64,000 nucleotides of DNA from Jiella marina. GTDB taxonomy: Bacteria; Pseudomonadota; Alphaproteobacteria; Rhizobiales; Rhizobiaceae. The notes below the pieces were generated by a model. That model worked only from the letters and a program-made list of their open reading frames with translations. It did no database searches and was not told the origin of the DNA. The translations under genes and the position numbers were made by a program. Every line of letters starts with the position of its first letter. The stretch's first letter is position 1. The stretch lies in the NCBI RefSeq assembly GCF_024359545.1, contig NZ_JAKQZG010000004.1, positions 186,001-250,000 on the forward strand, given 5' to 3'. This document shows, in pieces, positions 17,339 to 26,045 of this stretch.

Positions 17339-19027
17339 TCAGCTTCGGGCGGTTTCGGCGAGGATCGAGCGGTTGAGAATGGCGACCGGCAGCATGCCGA
17401 CCAGCACGATCAGAAGCGCCGCGACGGCGCCTTCCTCGAAGGCCGAGCGCGAGGTCTGCTGGTAGACGAAGGTGGCGAGCGTCTCGAAGTCGAAGGGCCT
17501 GAGCAGGATCGTCGCCGAAAGCTCCTTCGTCGCGTCGACGAAGACGATGAGGAAGGCGGTGAGGAGGGCCGGCCGCATGAGCGGCAGAAGCACTTCGATC
17601 ATCGTCGCCCCCGGCGTGCGGCCAAGGGTGCGTGCGGCCATGTCGAGATGCGGCGAGACCTTGCCGAAGCCGCTTTCAAGCGAGCCGTGGCCCATCGCCA
17701 TGAAGCGCACGAAACAGGCATAGACGATGGCAAAGCCCGAGCCCGAGAGCAGCAGGCCGGTCGAAACGTTGAAGGTCGCACGCATATGGGCGTCGACCCA
17801 ATTGTCGAAGCCGGCGAGCGGAATGAGGATGCCGATGGCGAGCACCGTGCCGGGAACGGCGTAGCCCAGCACCGCAAAGCGCGTCAGCAGGATCAGGCGC
17901 CGAGAGCCGGTGAGCCGCACGCCATAGGCCAGGAAGAAGCTGGCGACGATGGTGACGAGACCGGTCGTGCCTGCGAGAACGACGGTATGCTCCAGGGCCC
18001 GCCAGAGCTGGGGATCGGCGAGCTGGTCCAGCCGCTCCACCGCGTAATCGGCCAGAACCGCGAAGGGGATGCCGAAGCCGAGCAGAATGGGCATCAGACA
18101 GGCGAGCCAGGCAAGCGCTGCCTTGCCGCCGCCAAGCCGCTCAGAACCGGGGACTGGCCGGTCGGCCCGGCCGAGCGTGAAACGCTGCCGGCGCCTTGCG
18201 AAACGCTCGACGGCGACGAGGAACACGATCACCACGAGCATCAACAGGGCGATCTGGGTCGCGCCGTAGAGGTCACCGCGATTGAGCCAGGTAGAATAGA
18301 CCGCGAAGGTCAGGGTGCGCACGCCGAGGAATTCCACCGCGCCGATGTCGTTCACTGCCTCCATCAGGGCGAGCGTCACGCCGATGGCAATGGCCGGACG
18401 CGCAAGTGGCAACAGGATGCGCAGGAAGATCGAGGCCTGCGAGGCGCCGAGCGTGCGGGCGACGTCGCCGGCCTTTCGGCCTTGCATCAGGAAGACCATC
18501 CGCACGGTCAGGAAGACGTACGGGTAAAGAACGGAAGACAGGATGAGGACCGCGCCCCAGAGCGAGCGTATGTCGGGAAACCAGTATTCCCGGCTGGTCT
18601 GGTAGCCGAATAATGCGCGGATCGTGCCCTGGACGGGACCTGCGAAATGCAGGAATTCGACGAAGCAATAGGCCGCGATATAGGTCGGCACGGCGAGTGG
18701 CAGCACCAGGGCCCAGGAGAAGACCCGGCGGCCCGGAAACTCGAAGGTTGCCACCAGCCAGGCCGTGACCACCCCCATCGAGCCGGCCGTGACGGCAATC
18801 CCGGCCATGAGGAGAAGCGTCGTCCAACTGGCCTCCGGCAAGATCGTGCCGGCGAGATGGGCCCAGTTCTCCGAAGTGCCGGAGAGCGCGAGCCAAACAA
18901 GCGCCATCAGCGGCATCGTCACCACCAGCCCGACGAAGACCGCCGCCGCGACGAAGGGCGTATCGGAGGAGCGGCGCAGCCGAATACGGGCAGGCAGCGG
19001 CACCTTTTCGGGATGCGTGGCGGACAT
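17339..19027 (-). CDS. fbpB: iron(III) ABC transporter permease (fused two-domain)
   Basis: A 562-residue inner-membrane protein with about twelve membrane segments in two homologous binding-protein-dependent permease halves, as in FbpB/SfuB/HitB ferric-iron importers. Each half carries an EAA-type loop: TLGASQASIFLRILLPLARP in the first and TLGRTPGATMIEVLLPLMRP in the second. The ATG at 19027 (MSATHPEKV) is preferred over the longer frame. It lies 192 bp downstream of the ferric-binding protein gene on the same strand. No ABC ATPase gene is near, so the third component must be elsewhere or shared. Confidence 0.92.
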   Translation of the reverse strand: MSATHPEKVPLPARIRLRRSSDTPFVAAAVFVGLVVTMPLMALVWLALSGTSENWAHLAGTILPEASWTTLLLMAGIAVTAGSMGVVTAWLVATFEFPGRRVFSWALVLPLAVPTYIAAYCFVEFLHFAGPVQGTIRALFGYQTSREYWFPDIRSLWGAVLILSSVLYPYVFLTVRMVFLMQGRKAGDVARTLGASQASIFLRILLPLARPAIAIGVTLALMEAVNDIGAVEFLGVRTLTFAVYSTWLNRGDLYGATQIALLMLVVIVFLVAVERFARRRQRFTLGRADRPVPGSERLGGGKAALAWLACLMPILLGFGIPFAVLADYAVERLDQLADPQLWRALEHTVVLAGTTGLVTIVASFFLAYGVRLTGSRRLILLTRFAVLGYAVPGTVLAIGILIPLAGFDNWVDAHMRATFNVSTGLLLSGSGFAIVYACFVRFMAMGHGSLESGFGKVSPHLDMAARTLGRTPGATMIEVLLPLMRPALLTAFLIVFVDATKELSATILLRPFDFETLATFVYQQTSRSAFEEGAVAALLIVLVGMLPVAILNRSILAETARS

Positions 19028-19219
19028 CAGGACGGTTTCTGGGCGAGGTCGGGAGGAGGCAAAGGGATGTCTGCAATCGCCGATCAAGTTATTCGGCAGC
19101 CGCAGACCCACCTCTGCCCTGCCGGGTGTCTCCCCCGCAAGGGGGGAGACTGGATTTGTGCGACGGCGGTCAAGCGCCTTCGACCTTATTGGCCGGATCG
19201 GAACGGTGTCCCGGTGTCC

Positions 19220-20275
19220 TCAGCTCTGGGGACCGTTGTCGTAGCCAATTTCGTCGACGATCCGCGAGGCTTCGGCGCGATGCCTGGCGATTTCGTCGAG
19301 CGAGATCGTGTCGGGCTTCAACTCACCGAAGGACTTCACGAGTTCCGACGTCTCGATGCCCGGCTCCACAGGATATTCGTAATTGAGCTCGGCATAGATC
19401 TTCTGCGCCTCGTCGCTCGACAGGAATTCCATCAGCTTGACGGCGTTGTCCTTGTGCGGTGCGTTCTTGGCCAGCGACACACCCGAAATGTTCACATGGG
19501 TGAGGCCATTGTCGAAGGTCGGCATGATCACCTTGATGGCGTCCGCCCATTCCTTCTGCTCCGGCTCCTTCTCGTTCGTCGCCATCTTGCCGACGTAGTA
19601 GGTGTTGCCGATGGCGATGTCGCACTCGCCGGCGAAGATCGCCTTGGCCTGATCGCGGTCGCCGCCCTCAGGCCGGCGGGCGAGATTGTCGCGCAGTCCC
19701 TCGACCCAGTCGCGCGCGGCATCCTCGCCATAGTGGGCGATGTAGGCGGCGATCAGCGCGATATTGTACTGGTGCTGGCCGGAGCGGGTGCAGAGGCGGC
19801 CCTTCCACTTCGGATCGGCGAGATCCTCATAGGAGATCTGGTCGACATCCACCCGGTCTTTTGACGCGTAAACCACCCGGCCCCTGGCGGTGAGGGCGAA
19901 CCACTCCTTCTCGCCGTCCCGGAAGTTCTCGGGAATATTCGCTTCCAGAGTGTCGTTTTCGACGGGCTGGACCACACCGGCCTGCTTGGCGGCGTCGAGC
20001 CGACCGATGTCGACCGTCATGATCAGATCGGCGGGCGAATTGGCACCCTCGGCTGCGATGCGTTCTTCCAGACCCTTGTCGATGAAGATCGTGGCGGTGG
20101 TAAGCCCCGTCTCCTCCGTGAAGGCGTCGAGCAGCGGCTGGATGAGCTCCGGCTGACGGGACGTGTAGATGTTCACATCCGCAGCGTTGGCGGCCGTGGT
20201 CGTTCCGGCGAGCGCCAGGGTCGACAGGGACGCTGCAAAACCGGCGGCGAGGTTCCTGGGCGAAAAGGGTCGCAT
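19220..20275 (-). CDS. fbpA: Fe(3+) ABC transporter substrate-binding protein
   Basis: Periplasmic ferric-iron binding protein (FbpA/FutA type), 351 residues with a signal peptide ending near ANA. The mature part begins DVNIYTSRQPELIQPLLDAF, diagnostic for the family, and the iron-ligand tyrosine pair is visible in AIGNTYYVGKMATNEKEPEQ. The ATG at 20275 is 6 nt from AAGGA, better spaced than the in-frame ATG at 20281. It is first in an operon with the permease. The upstream region contains a candidate Irr-type box and an 18-bp palindrome, which fits iron regulation. Confidence 0.94.
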   Translation of the reverse strand: MRPFSPRNLAAGFAASLSTLALAGTTTAANAADVNIYTSRQPELIQPLLDAFTEETGLTTATIFIDKGLEERIAAEGANSPADLIMTVDIGRLDAAKQAGVVQPVENDTLEANIPENFRDGEKEWFALTARGRVVYASKDRVDVDQISYEDLADPKWKGRLCTRSGQHQYNIALIAAYIAHYGEDAARDWVEGLRDNLARRPEGGDRDQAKAIFAGECDIAIGNTYYVGKMATNEKEPEQKEWADAIKVIMPTFDNGLTHVNISGVSLAKNAPHKDNAVKLMEFLSSDEAQKIYAELNYEYPVEPGIETSELVKSFGELKPDTISLDEIARHRAEASRIVDEIGYDNGPQS

Positions 20276-20314
20276 CCGCATTCCTTTCAAATCGGGTCTC
20301 AATGGCACCAGACA

Positions 20315-20332
20315 CCCTGACGATCGTCAGGG
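20315..20332. promoter_or_regulatory. 18-bp perfect palindrome upstream of fbpA
   Basis: CCCTGACGATCGTCAGGG is a perfect palindrome about 40 bp before the fbpA start. It could be an operator in the promoter or leader. The TGA/TCA halves are spaced by 6, not the 9 expected of a RirA iron-responsive box, so the regulator is unknown. Confidence 0.5.
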
Positions 20333-20388
20333 CGAAATGTCAGGGAGAAGCCCTTAGCACCGAAGAAATCATCAGTAAAATCAATAGG

Positions 20389-20403
20389 TTAGAAGTATTC
20401 TAA
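20389..20403. promoter_or_regulatory. candidate Irr/ICE-type operator
   Basis: TTAGAAGTATTCTAA is a perfect inverted repeat (6-bp arms, 3-nt spacer) about 115 bp upstream of fbpA in an AT-rich stretch. It closely resembles the iron-control element bound by Irr in Rhizobiales (TTTAGAA-N3-TTCTAAA type, recalled from the literature). Its location upstream of a ferric-iron importer supports that reading. Confidence 0.6.
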
Positions 20404-20588
20404 ATTGGAACGCTTCCAAGGTGGTCGAACGTCCAGCAGTTTCAGCTTGTTAGGGCCCACCCCGACCGATGCGCATCGAGAGATAACGCGACCGTTCACG
20501 TCAATTTTTACCGGCGGGGAATGCCGATCGGATTGGGGGAAGTTCCCATCGACATTGTGCGCTGCACGCCCAAAGCTGATGAAATGTG

Positions 20589-20608
20589 TTTCACGGTCAA
20601 TCGTGAAA
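20589..20608. promoter_or_regulatory. inverted repeat upstream of the methyltransferase
   Basis: TTTCACGGTCAATCGTGAAA has perfect 7-bp arms around a 6-nt spacer, about 127 bp before the methyltransferase start in an AT-rich region. It is a plausible operator of unknown regulator. The rest of the 20276-20734 gap holds no gene I can support, only a 12-bp palindrome at 20467-20478. Confidence 0.4.
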
Positions 20609-20734
20609 TCGTTTGAATATCATGGGCTAAGAAAAAAGTTTCAGCAAAAACAGCTGTCAAGCCTCGATATAGGGGTTTCTGCACATAACTCGTAAGGGCA
20701 CTTTCATTTTCAACGAGACAGGAGAGGACGAGCC

Positions 20735-21391
20735 TTGTCTGCATCGGACAACACCATTCATGCCTCGCACGAACTAGCCGGCGATTCCGAAAAACTCGAA
20801 AAGTACTATGCGGATTGGGCGGCGAAGTACGACGACGACGTTCGCAACGAGGAGTATGGTGGCCCAAGGGCCATCGCCAGCATCGCCCTGATGGTGGCCG
20901 ACAGCTTCCTCGGCAAGCCGGCCAAGTCCATCCGCGTCCTTGACGCGGGCTGCGGAACGGGACTGGCGGGCATCGAACTGAAGATGAAGGGTTTCGACGT
21001 CATCGACGGTTTCGACCTGTCGCAGGAAATGTGCGACATCGCCGAAAAGACCGAGGCCTATGCCGAACTCGCGGGCAATGTGGACCTCAACCGGGACGAC
21101 AAGCCGGTCTTCAACCGGACCTATGATCTGATCGTCTGCTGCGGCGTGTTCACGCTCGGCCATGTGGAGCCGGAAGCGCTGACCCGTCTGGCGGAATATC
21201 TCTCGGACGACGGTTACATGGTCGTCTCGACGCGCAACAGCTACCTCGAAGACACCGATTACGAGGATGTCGGCAAGCTGATCGAGAAGCAGGGCACGCT
21301 GCATCTCGTGACCAAGCTTCCGGACGCACGCTACATCGCCGAGGAAGACGCGCATTACTGGGTCTATGGCAAGGGCCGCAAGGCCTCCTGA
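20735..21391 (+). CDS. class I SAM-dependent methyltransferase
   Basis: A 218-residue methyltransferase starting at TTG (MSASDNTIHA), supported by GGAGAGG 7 nt upstream. SAM-binding motif I is VLDAGCGTGLAGIELKMKGF (residues about 67-86), followed by the acidic loop DGFDLSQEMCDIAE and motif II near YDLIVCCGVFTLGHV. The protein resembles small-molecule methyltransferases of the Williams-Beuren type. The substrate is unknown. It ends in a bidirectional terminator shared with the convergent kinase gene. Confidence 0.88.
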   Translation: MSASDNTIHASHELAGDSEKLEKYYADWAAKYDDDVRNEEYGGPRAIASIALMVADSFLGKPAKSIRVLDAGCGTGLAGIELKMKGFDVIDGFDLSQEMCDIAEKTEAYAELAGNVDLNRDDKPVFNRTYDLIVCCGVFTLGHVEPEALTRLAEYLSDDGYMVVSTRNSYLEDTDYEDVGKLIEKQGTLHLVTKLPDARYIAEEDAHYWVYGKGRKAS

Positions 21392-21447
21392 GCCGGCGGC
21401 GCCGTGTCGGTCGGACCGGTACGGTACACGCGGAATAGCTCCGTGAT

Positions 21448-21484
21448 GAAGAAATGGCCGCTCCGGAAGGGGCGGCCCTTTCTC
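21448..21484. terminator. intrinsic terminator between methyltransferase and kinase genes
   Basis: GGCCGCTCC / GGGGCGGCC (9 bp, one G-U pair) closes a GGAA loop at 21456-21477, followed by CTTTCT. An A-rich stretch on the other side could also serve the convergent gene. The plus-strand orientation fits the end of the methyltransferase gene. Confidence 0.65.
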
Positions 21485-21522
21485 CGTTCAGCTTGCGGAG
21501 TTTGTCCGTCTGCCGGGTTTCG

Positions 21523-24500
21523 TCAGTCTGCAAGCACTCGCGAAAGCGCGAAGCGGACCTCCACCAATGTTCCTTCCCCGGGCGTTGAACTGATCGAGAG
21601 CTCGGCCCGGTTGGCCTCCACCAGAGCCTTGGTGAGAGGCAGTCCGAGGCGGCCGCTTTCCGACGACGCTGTCCGATGATGGGGTGCGCCTCCGGGGGCG
21701 GAGTCCGCGCTACCGGGCGTATGAAGTACCGCTTCGATTTCCTCTTCCCGCATGCCGACGCCACTGTCGCGGAAGCGCAGGCTGACGCCGGAATTCGGAT
21801 CGAATTTCGTCGAAACGATCAATTGTCCGCCGGCCGGCGTCGAGCGGATCGAGTCGGCGATGAGGTTCGTTGCGATCTGACGAATCGTATCGCGGTCGCC
21901 CACGATGGGGGGAACCGACGAGGGGAGGTGAGTTCTCACGATCACGCGCTGGCGGTTGGCCTGTGGCGAGATCACCTGGACCACTTCGCTGACGATCTCC
22001 GACAGCGAAACCGCCTCGAAGGCCAGCTGCAACCGGCCCGATTCGACCCTGCCGAGATCGTGCAGGATCTTGACCAGATCGAGAACCTGGTATCCCGAAC
22101 GCTTGATGTCGCCGAGATATTCCAGGTAGCGCTCGTTGCCGAGGGGGCCGTGGGTTTCCGATGCAATGACATCGGCGAAGCCGATGATGGTTTCCACGGG
22201 ACTGCGAATGTCTTCCGTGACCTCGGAGAGGAACGTGCTCTTCTGCAGGCTTGATGCTTCGGCGTTCGCCCGCGCCCTTTCGAGCTGATCCTGATCCTCC
22301 TTCCAGCGGCGGATGTCGCGAATGACGGCGCACCAGCCTTCCCGCCCGGGCAGCCGCCCGATCGAGACCGACAATGTCAGGAAAGCGCCGCCCGCCCCGC
22401 GCCCGATGACCTCCCGGTCGACCAATGGTGCCCCGGCGACGGGCTCTGGCGCGTCGTCTTCTTCGGATGCGGATTTCAGCGCAGTCTTCAGCCCCTTCTG
22501 GCTCTCATGTGCAAAAAGGGAGAGGAAGGGACGACCATCCTCGTCGCCGGGTTCGATGCCGAAGAGCGAATGCGCTGTCCCGCTCATCGCGGCAATGGTG
22601 CCCTCGTCATCGAACAGAACGACCGCATCGGCGGCGAGATCGATGATCGCACTTTCGAGCTCGTCGGTCGCCGCCGGAAGCGTCTCCTCCGGCCCCGCAT
22701 CCGGCATCTGCGGACGCTCGGCAGCATCCAGCATGTCGGCGCAGAGGGCGCAAAGGCGAGGCGAGGCGAAGAAGGCGATCAGTAGATACGACGCACCGAC
22801 GGCGCTCTGGCGCTGCATGCGCGCGCGAACCGATACGATTCGGCCGTTGGCGCGCTCGATCCGCAGCAGTCCGCTTTCGTCGTCCTCGGCCCGATCCTGG
22901 ATCAGATGGTCGAGCCCGCCTGCGGCGACGAGCTTGTCCAACTCCTCATAGCCGGTCAGATCGAAGAATTCGCGGTTGCCGTAGATCAGCGCGTCGCCGG
23001 CCTGCACAAGGATGGGCATGGGAATCGCGCCATAGACACGATCCAGTTCGGCGATCAGACGGGCGCGCGCCTCGGGGGCGGAAGCCTCCTCGCTCGCATC
23101 TTCGGTTGCGGGTCCCACCTCACTCGTCGGCACGGGGAGCGGCGCACCTTTCTCCTCGACCTCTTCGCTCGACCGATCCGAAGCCGGTTCCGCGTCCGGG
23201 CCGTCGGAAAAGCGCTTCCACTCGATCTCGTCGATCCGCTCTGAGGCCGCTCGCACGGCCTCGACCAGGTCGTTCGGATCGCCGCCTCGCGCAAGCGTCT
23301 CGCCGATCGCCCGAAAGGCAGCTTCCTCGGTCTGGCTGAGGGCCGCATCGCGGGGACGACGACGTTCTTCGAGGTGGATCACCTTGCCGCCATCCGCCGA
23401 TACGTCGTCCTCCGCCGGCGGCGTTTCCGGCTCCGCGGGGCGGTCGGCCGGATCGCGTCGCCCGAAGCTCGGCGGGCGTGGTCGATCCGCGCTGATGGTC
23501 CGCATGAGCGAAGCGACATCCTCCGCCGATGCCTCGGAGCGGGTCTCGGCGACCAGGTCCGCCGCACTGAGTCGCTCGAACGCTTCCGGGAGATGGAGGC
23601 CGATCGCTTCGGCGTCCGCCATGGCGTCCGCCAGGCGCACGACGCCGAATCCGCGAAAACCGTCGAAGGAACGGTCCCGCGCATAGATCGGCAGGGCGGC
23701 GAGATCGACGGGCACTTTCTTGTCGCTGTTTTCCAGCGGCCAAAGAACGGTGCGGCCCGACCACGTGTCGCGCCGCGCGAGCAGTTTGCCGATAGCGCCA
23801 TCGGGATCGAGCCCATAGGCCCGCGCCACGTCCTCGAAGCTGCGGTCGATCACGTCGGCCGAGGCGGGCCCGACGGCATCGGCGAATTCGGGCGACAGCG
23901 AACGGAACCGCCCCTCGCTGTCGATCCGCCAGACGAAGCGAACCGGCTCGCGGTCCGTGGCGGGGATGAACGAGCCGACCGGCCCGTCCCAGGATGTCCG
24001 GCCTGCGTCGACCGAGCCGAAATCGTCCACAGTAACCTGTCTGACGGGCGACATCGCCGGCTCCTCAACAGTCGTCGGCTGAACGCCAGCCCCTCCGTCC
24101 TCAACAGGCTCGTCATCCGGCTCGCGGGCCTCCACCGAAGCGGTCTCTGCGGGCGTCGACGCCTGATCTTCGGGCTGCAGGAACTCCGCGCTCGGGGCAA
24201 TCGGCGGAGCGCCCCAGGCGGAATGGATCCGTGGTGCTGCCGAAGACGCGGGCACATCCTCGGAACCGGCCGCATCCTCGGGGCCGGTTTCCTGCGGGGT
24301 GTTGGCGAAATCCGGGGCAGGGAACTGATCGGGTTCCTCACCGGCGGGCGCGTCGTCCGTATCGCCCGAGTTGGCGGCGGACGCCTCCCGGATTTCCTCG
24401 TACGCATCGCCCTGTTCGGGAGGCGCCGCATCGGCGTGCGTATCGACACTCTGGGGCGATGGAGCATGCCACGTCGAACGCAGGGGCCTCCGCCGAGACG

Positions 24501-25269
24501 GGGCGAGTTCCGCAGCGGGGCTTACGTCTTCGGGCGTTTCCTGAGTGCTCTCGTCCACTGCGTCGGACTGCTGACCGTCTTCCGAGTGTTCGGGACCGAA
24601 TTCGGCTTGCGGCTCGTCTGCCGGCTCTGACGGTGCGAGGTGCGAACCGTCCGACCAGGCGAGGATACGGTTGTCGCCCACGCGGGCGAGCACGACCCGA
24701 AGGCCGTCATGGCCGGCGATCTCGGTGATGTCGCGATCTCCCTGGGCGAAGGTGGCGACCGCCTCGGCCGGGACCGGTGACCCGGCGGCGTCCGGCGCGA
24801 GAATCGCCTCGCCGTCCGGCTGGAAGAGGCCGAGCGTTCCGCCGCCGGCTTCGGCGAGAAGCGCTGCATCCTGCGTATCCGGGGCGCGGGCCGGTCTGGC
24901 CAGCGGCACGGTGAGGACGGCGAAGCTCTCCGCGTTCTCACCAAGGAGAGGAAAGCTCTCCCGTCGCAGTTCGGACGGCGTCGCGCCGGCGCCGAGCCCC
25001 TTCGCGGCGCGCAGGAGCAGCGTCGTTCGTCCGGTCCGCGAGAATACGCCCGCCGAACTCCGGACTTGGCGCAGGATCTCCTGGGGCGCGGCGTCCCCAT
25101 CCTGCAGGCCGGCGGTCAGGCCGAAGGAGCGGGCGGCGGCGCTGTTGGCCCAGACCAGTCGGGCCAGGTCGCCGGACAGAACAAGGATGGCGGTCGTCGC
25201 ATCATTTGCGGCGCGAATGCTCGGCTCGGCCATGATGGCGACCGCATCCGACGTCGTCAGTATCGCCAT
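21523..25269 (-). CDS. multi-PAS sensor kinase-like protein lacking the H-box histidine (PdhS/DivL-like)
   Basis: A 1248-residue cytoplasmic protein with no clear membrane segment. It has an N-terminal PAS-like region (about 10-110), a long acidic Pro/Glu/Ala-rich linker (about 210-420), further PAS-like regions near 445-560, 755-850 and 885-1000, and a C-terminal dimerisation and ATPase module (1010-1245). That module resembles the PdhS cell-cycle kinases (GPLGNERYLEYLGDIKRSGY, LPLTKALVEANRAELSISST). At the H-box, FLSEVTEDIRSPV replaces the usual FLA.(I/V)SHEIRTPL, so residue 1019 is Glu (GAA at 22213-22215). The N-box has NLIAD instead of NLxxN. This suggests a non-canonical kinase or pseudokinase acting by protein interaction, as DivL does. 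Confidence 0.85.
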   Translation of the reverse strand: MAILTTSDAVAIMAEPSIRAANDATTAILVLSGDLARLVWANSAAARSFGLTAGLQDGDAAPQEILRQVRSSAGVFSRTGRTTLLLRAAKGLGAGATPSELRRESFPLLGENAESFAVLTVPLARPARAPDTQDAALLAEAGGGTLGLFQPDGEAILAPDAAGSPVPAEAVATFAQGDRDITEIAGHDGLRVVLARVGDNRILAWSDGSHLAPSEPADEPQAEFGPEHSEDGQQSDAVDESTQETPEDVSPAAELAPSRRRPLRSTWHAPSPQSVDTHADAAPPEQGDAYEEIREASAANSGDTDDAPAGEEPDQFPAPDFANTPQETGPEDAAGSEDVPASSAAPRIHSAWGAPPIAPSAEFLQPEDQASTPAETASVEAREPDDEPVEDGGAGVQPTTVEEPAMSPVRQVTVDDFGSVDAGRTSWDGPVGSFIPATDREPVRFVWRIDSEGRFRSLSPEFADAVGPASADVIDRSFEDVARAYGLDPDGAIGKLLARRDTWSGRTVLWPLENSDKKVPVDLAALPIYARDRSFDGFRGFGVVRLADAMADAEAIGLHLPEAFERLSAADLVAETRSEASAEDVASLMRTISADRPRPPSFGRRDPADRPAEPETPPAEDDVSADGGKVIHLEERRRPRDAALSQTEEAAFRAIGETLARGGDPNDLVEAVRAASERIDEIEWKRFSDGPDAEPASDRSSEEVEEKGAPLPVPTSEVGPATEDASEEASAPEARARLIAELDRVYGAIPMPILVQAGDALIYGNREFFDLTGYEELDKLVAAGGLDHLIQDRAEDDESGLLRIERANGRIVSVRARMQRQSAVGASYLLIAFFASPRLCALCADMLDAAERPQMPDAGPEETLPAATDELESAIIDLAADAVVLFDDEGTIAAMSGTAHSLFGIEPGDEDGRPFLSLFAHESQKGLKTALKSASEEDDAPEPVAGAPLVDREVIGRGAGGAFLTLSVSIGRLPGREGWCAVIRDIRRWKEDQDQLERARANAEASSLQKSTFLSEVTEDIRSPVETIIGFADVIASETHGPLGNERYLEYLGDIKRSGYQVLDLVKILHDLGRVESGRLQLAFEAVSLSEIVSEVVQVISPQANRQRVIVRTHLPSSVPPIVGDRDTIRQIATNLIADSIRSTPAGGQLIVSTKFDPNSGVSLRFRDSGVGMREEEIEAVLHTPGSADSAPGGAPHHRTASSESGRLGLPLTKALVEANRAELSISSTPGEGTLVEVRFALSRVLAD

Positions 25270-25449
25270 GGATTACGCTTTCACTTTCGCCACATGCCCG
25301 CCGCGCATGGGCCCTTCATCGCGTGTTCGCTTAAGGGTTCATTCATAGTGTCGTGCGGGGTGCGAATAAAGAAGCGGGCCGCAAAGCGCCCGTTTGACTG
25401 AAGAAACGGTTAACGACTGAGCAATTGCAAAAAAATTGAGCCAATTATG

Positions 25450-25478
25450 TTGCGATGCAATATGGTTCTTGCTATGTG
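25450..25478 (+). promoter_or_regulatory. candidate phasin promoter with overlapping operator
   Basis: TTGCGA (25450-25455) and TATGTG (25473-25478) with 17-bp spacing form a plausible housekeeping promoter. The TTGC-GAT-GCAA inverted repeat at 25450-25460 overlaps the -35 element and resembles the TGC-N3-GCA pattern described for the PHA regulator PhaR. The position upstream of a phasin gene makes PhaR control likely, but this is an inference. Confidence 0.45.
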
Positions 25479-25553
25479 TAGGCGGATAGGAAAAGCGACG
25501 CGCTTGTCCATCCCATAAGAAATCGTCCCAACGAGAATCGAGGAGATAGCCAG

Positions 25554-26009
25554 ATGGCCGAAGCCAAGAGCGATCCGTTCGCCATGCCGAATGCACAGTC
25601 GATGCTGGGCATGGATCCGAGCCAGCTCAATGAGACGTTCCGTTCCATGACGCAGAAGTCGATGGAGCAGTCGAAGGAAGCTTACGGCCGGATGAAGTCC
25701 GCCTCCGACGAGGCGACCAAGGCGCTCGAGGCGACGATGGAAAACGCCCATCAGGGTTCGCTTCAGCTCTCCAAGAAGGCGATCGACGCGATGCGCACGA
25801 ATGCCGAGCTCGGCTTCCAGCATCTGGACGCGATGATGTCGGCGAAGTCCTTTGCGGAAGTCATCGAAATGCAGAGCGCCTATGTGCGCAAGCAGGTCGA
25901 GATGGCGACCGATCAGGCCAAGGAAATGCAGACGCTGACCCAGGCCGTGGCGCAGGACATGATGAAGCCGGGTCGCGAAGCCTTCCAGAAGGCCAGCAAG
26001 ACCAAGTAG
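25554..26009 (+). CDS. phasin family protein
   Basis: A 151-residue amphipathic, almost entirely helical protein of the alphaproteobacterial phasin (Phasin_2) family. These proteins coat polyhydroxyalkanoate granules and modulate granule number and size. Recognisable parts are QSKEAYGRMKSASDEATKAL, NAELGFQHLDAMMSAKSFAE and the C-terminal QTLTQAVAQDMMKP. The start has GAGGAGA a few bases upstream. An AT-rich promoter region with a candidate PhaR operator precedes it, and a hairpin follows the stop. Confidence 0.95.
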   Translation: MAEAKSDPFAMPNAQSMLGMDPSQLNETFRSMTQKSMEQSKEAYGRMKSASDEATKALEATMENAHQGSLQLSKKAIDAMRTNAELGFQHLDAMMSAKSFAEVIEMQSAYVRKQVEMATDQAKEMQTLTQAVAQDMMKPGREAFQKASKTK

Positions 26010-26019
26010 TCCCGCGGCA

Positions 26020-26045
26020 GGTTCCCTGGCATCGACCGGGGAATC
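26020..26045 (+). terminator. hairpin after the phasin gene
   Basis: GGTTCCCTGG / CCGGGGAATC form a 10-bp stem with two G-U pairs and a 6-nt loop, 11 bp after the stop. Only TCTC follows, so the terminator call is tentative. Confidence 0.45.

Noticed and set aside
16844-18613. 589-aa plus-strand ORF opposite the iron permease
   Set aside because: Low-complexity His/Glu/Gly composition typical of the reverse of membrane genes; no start signal.
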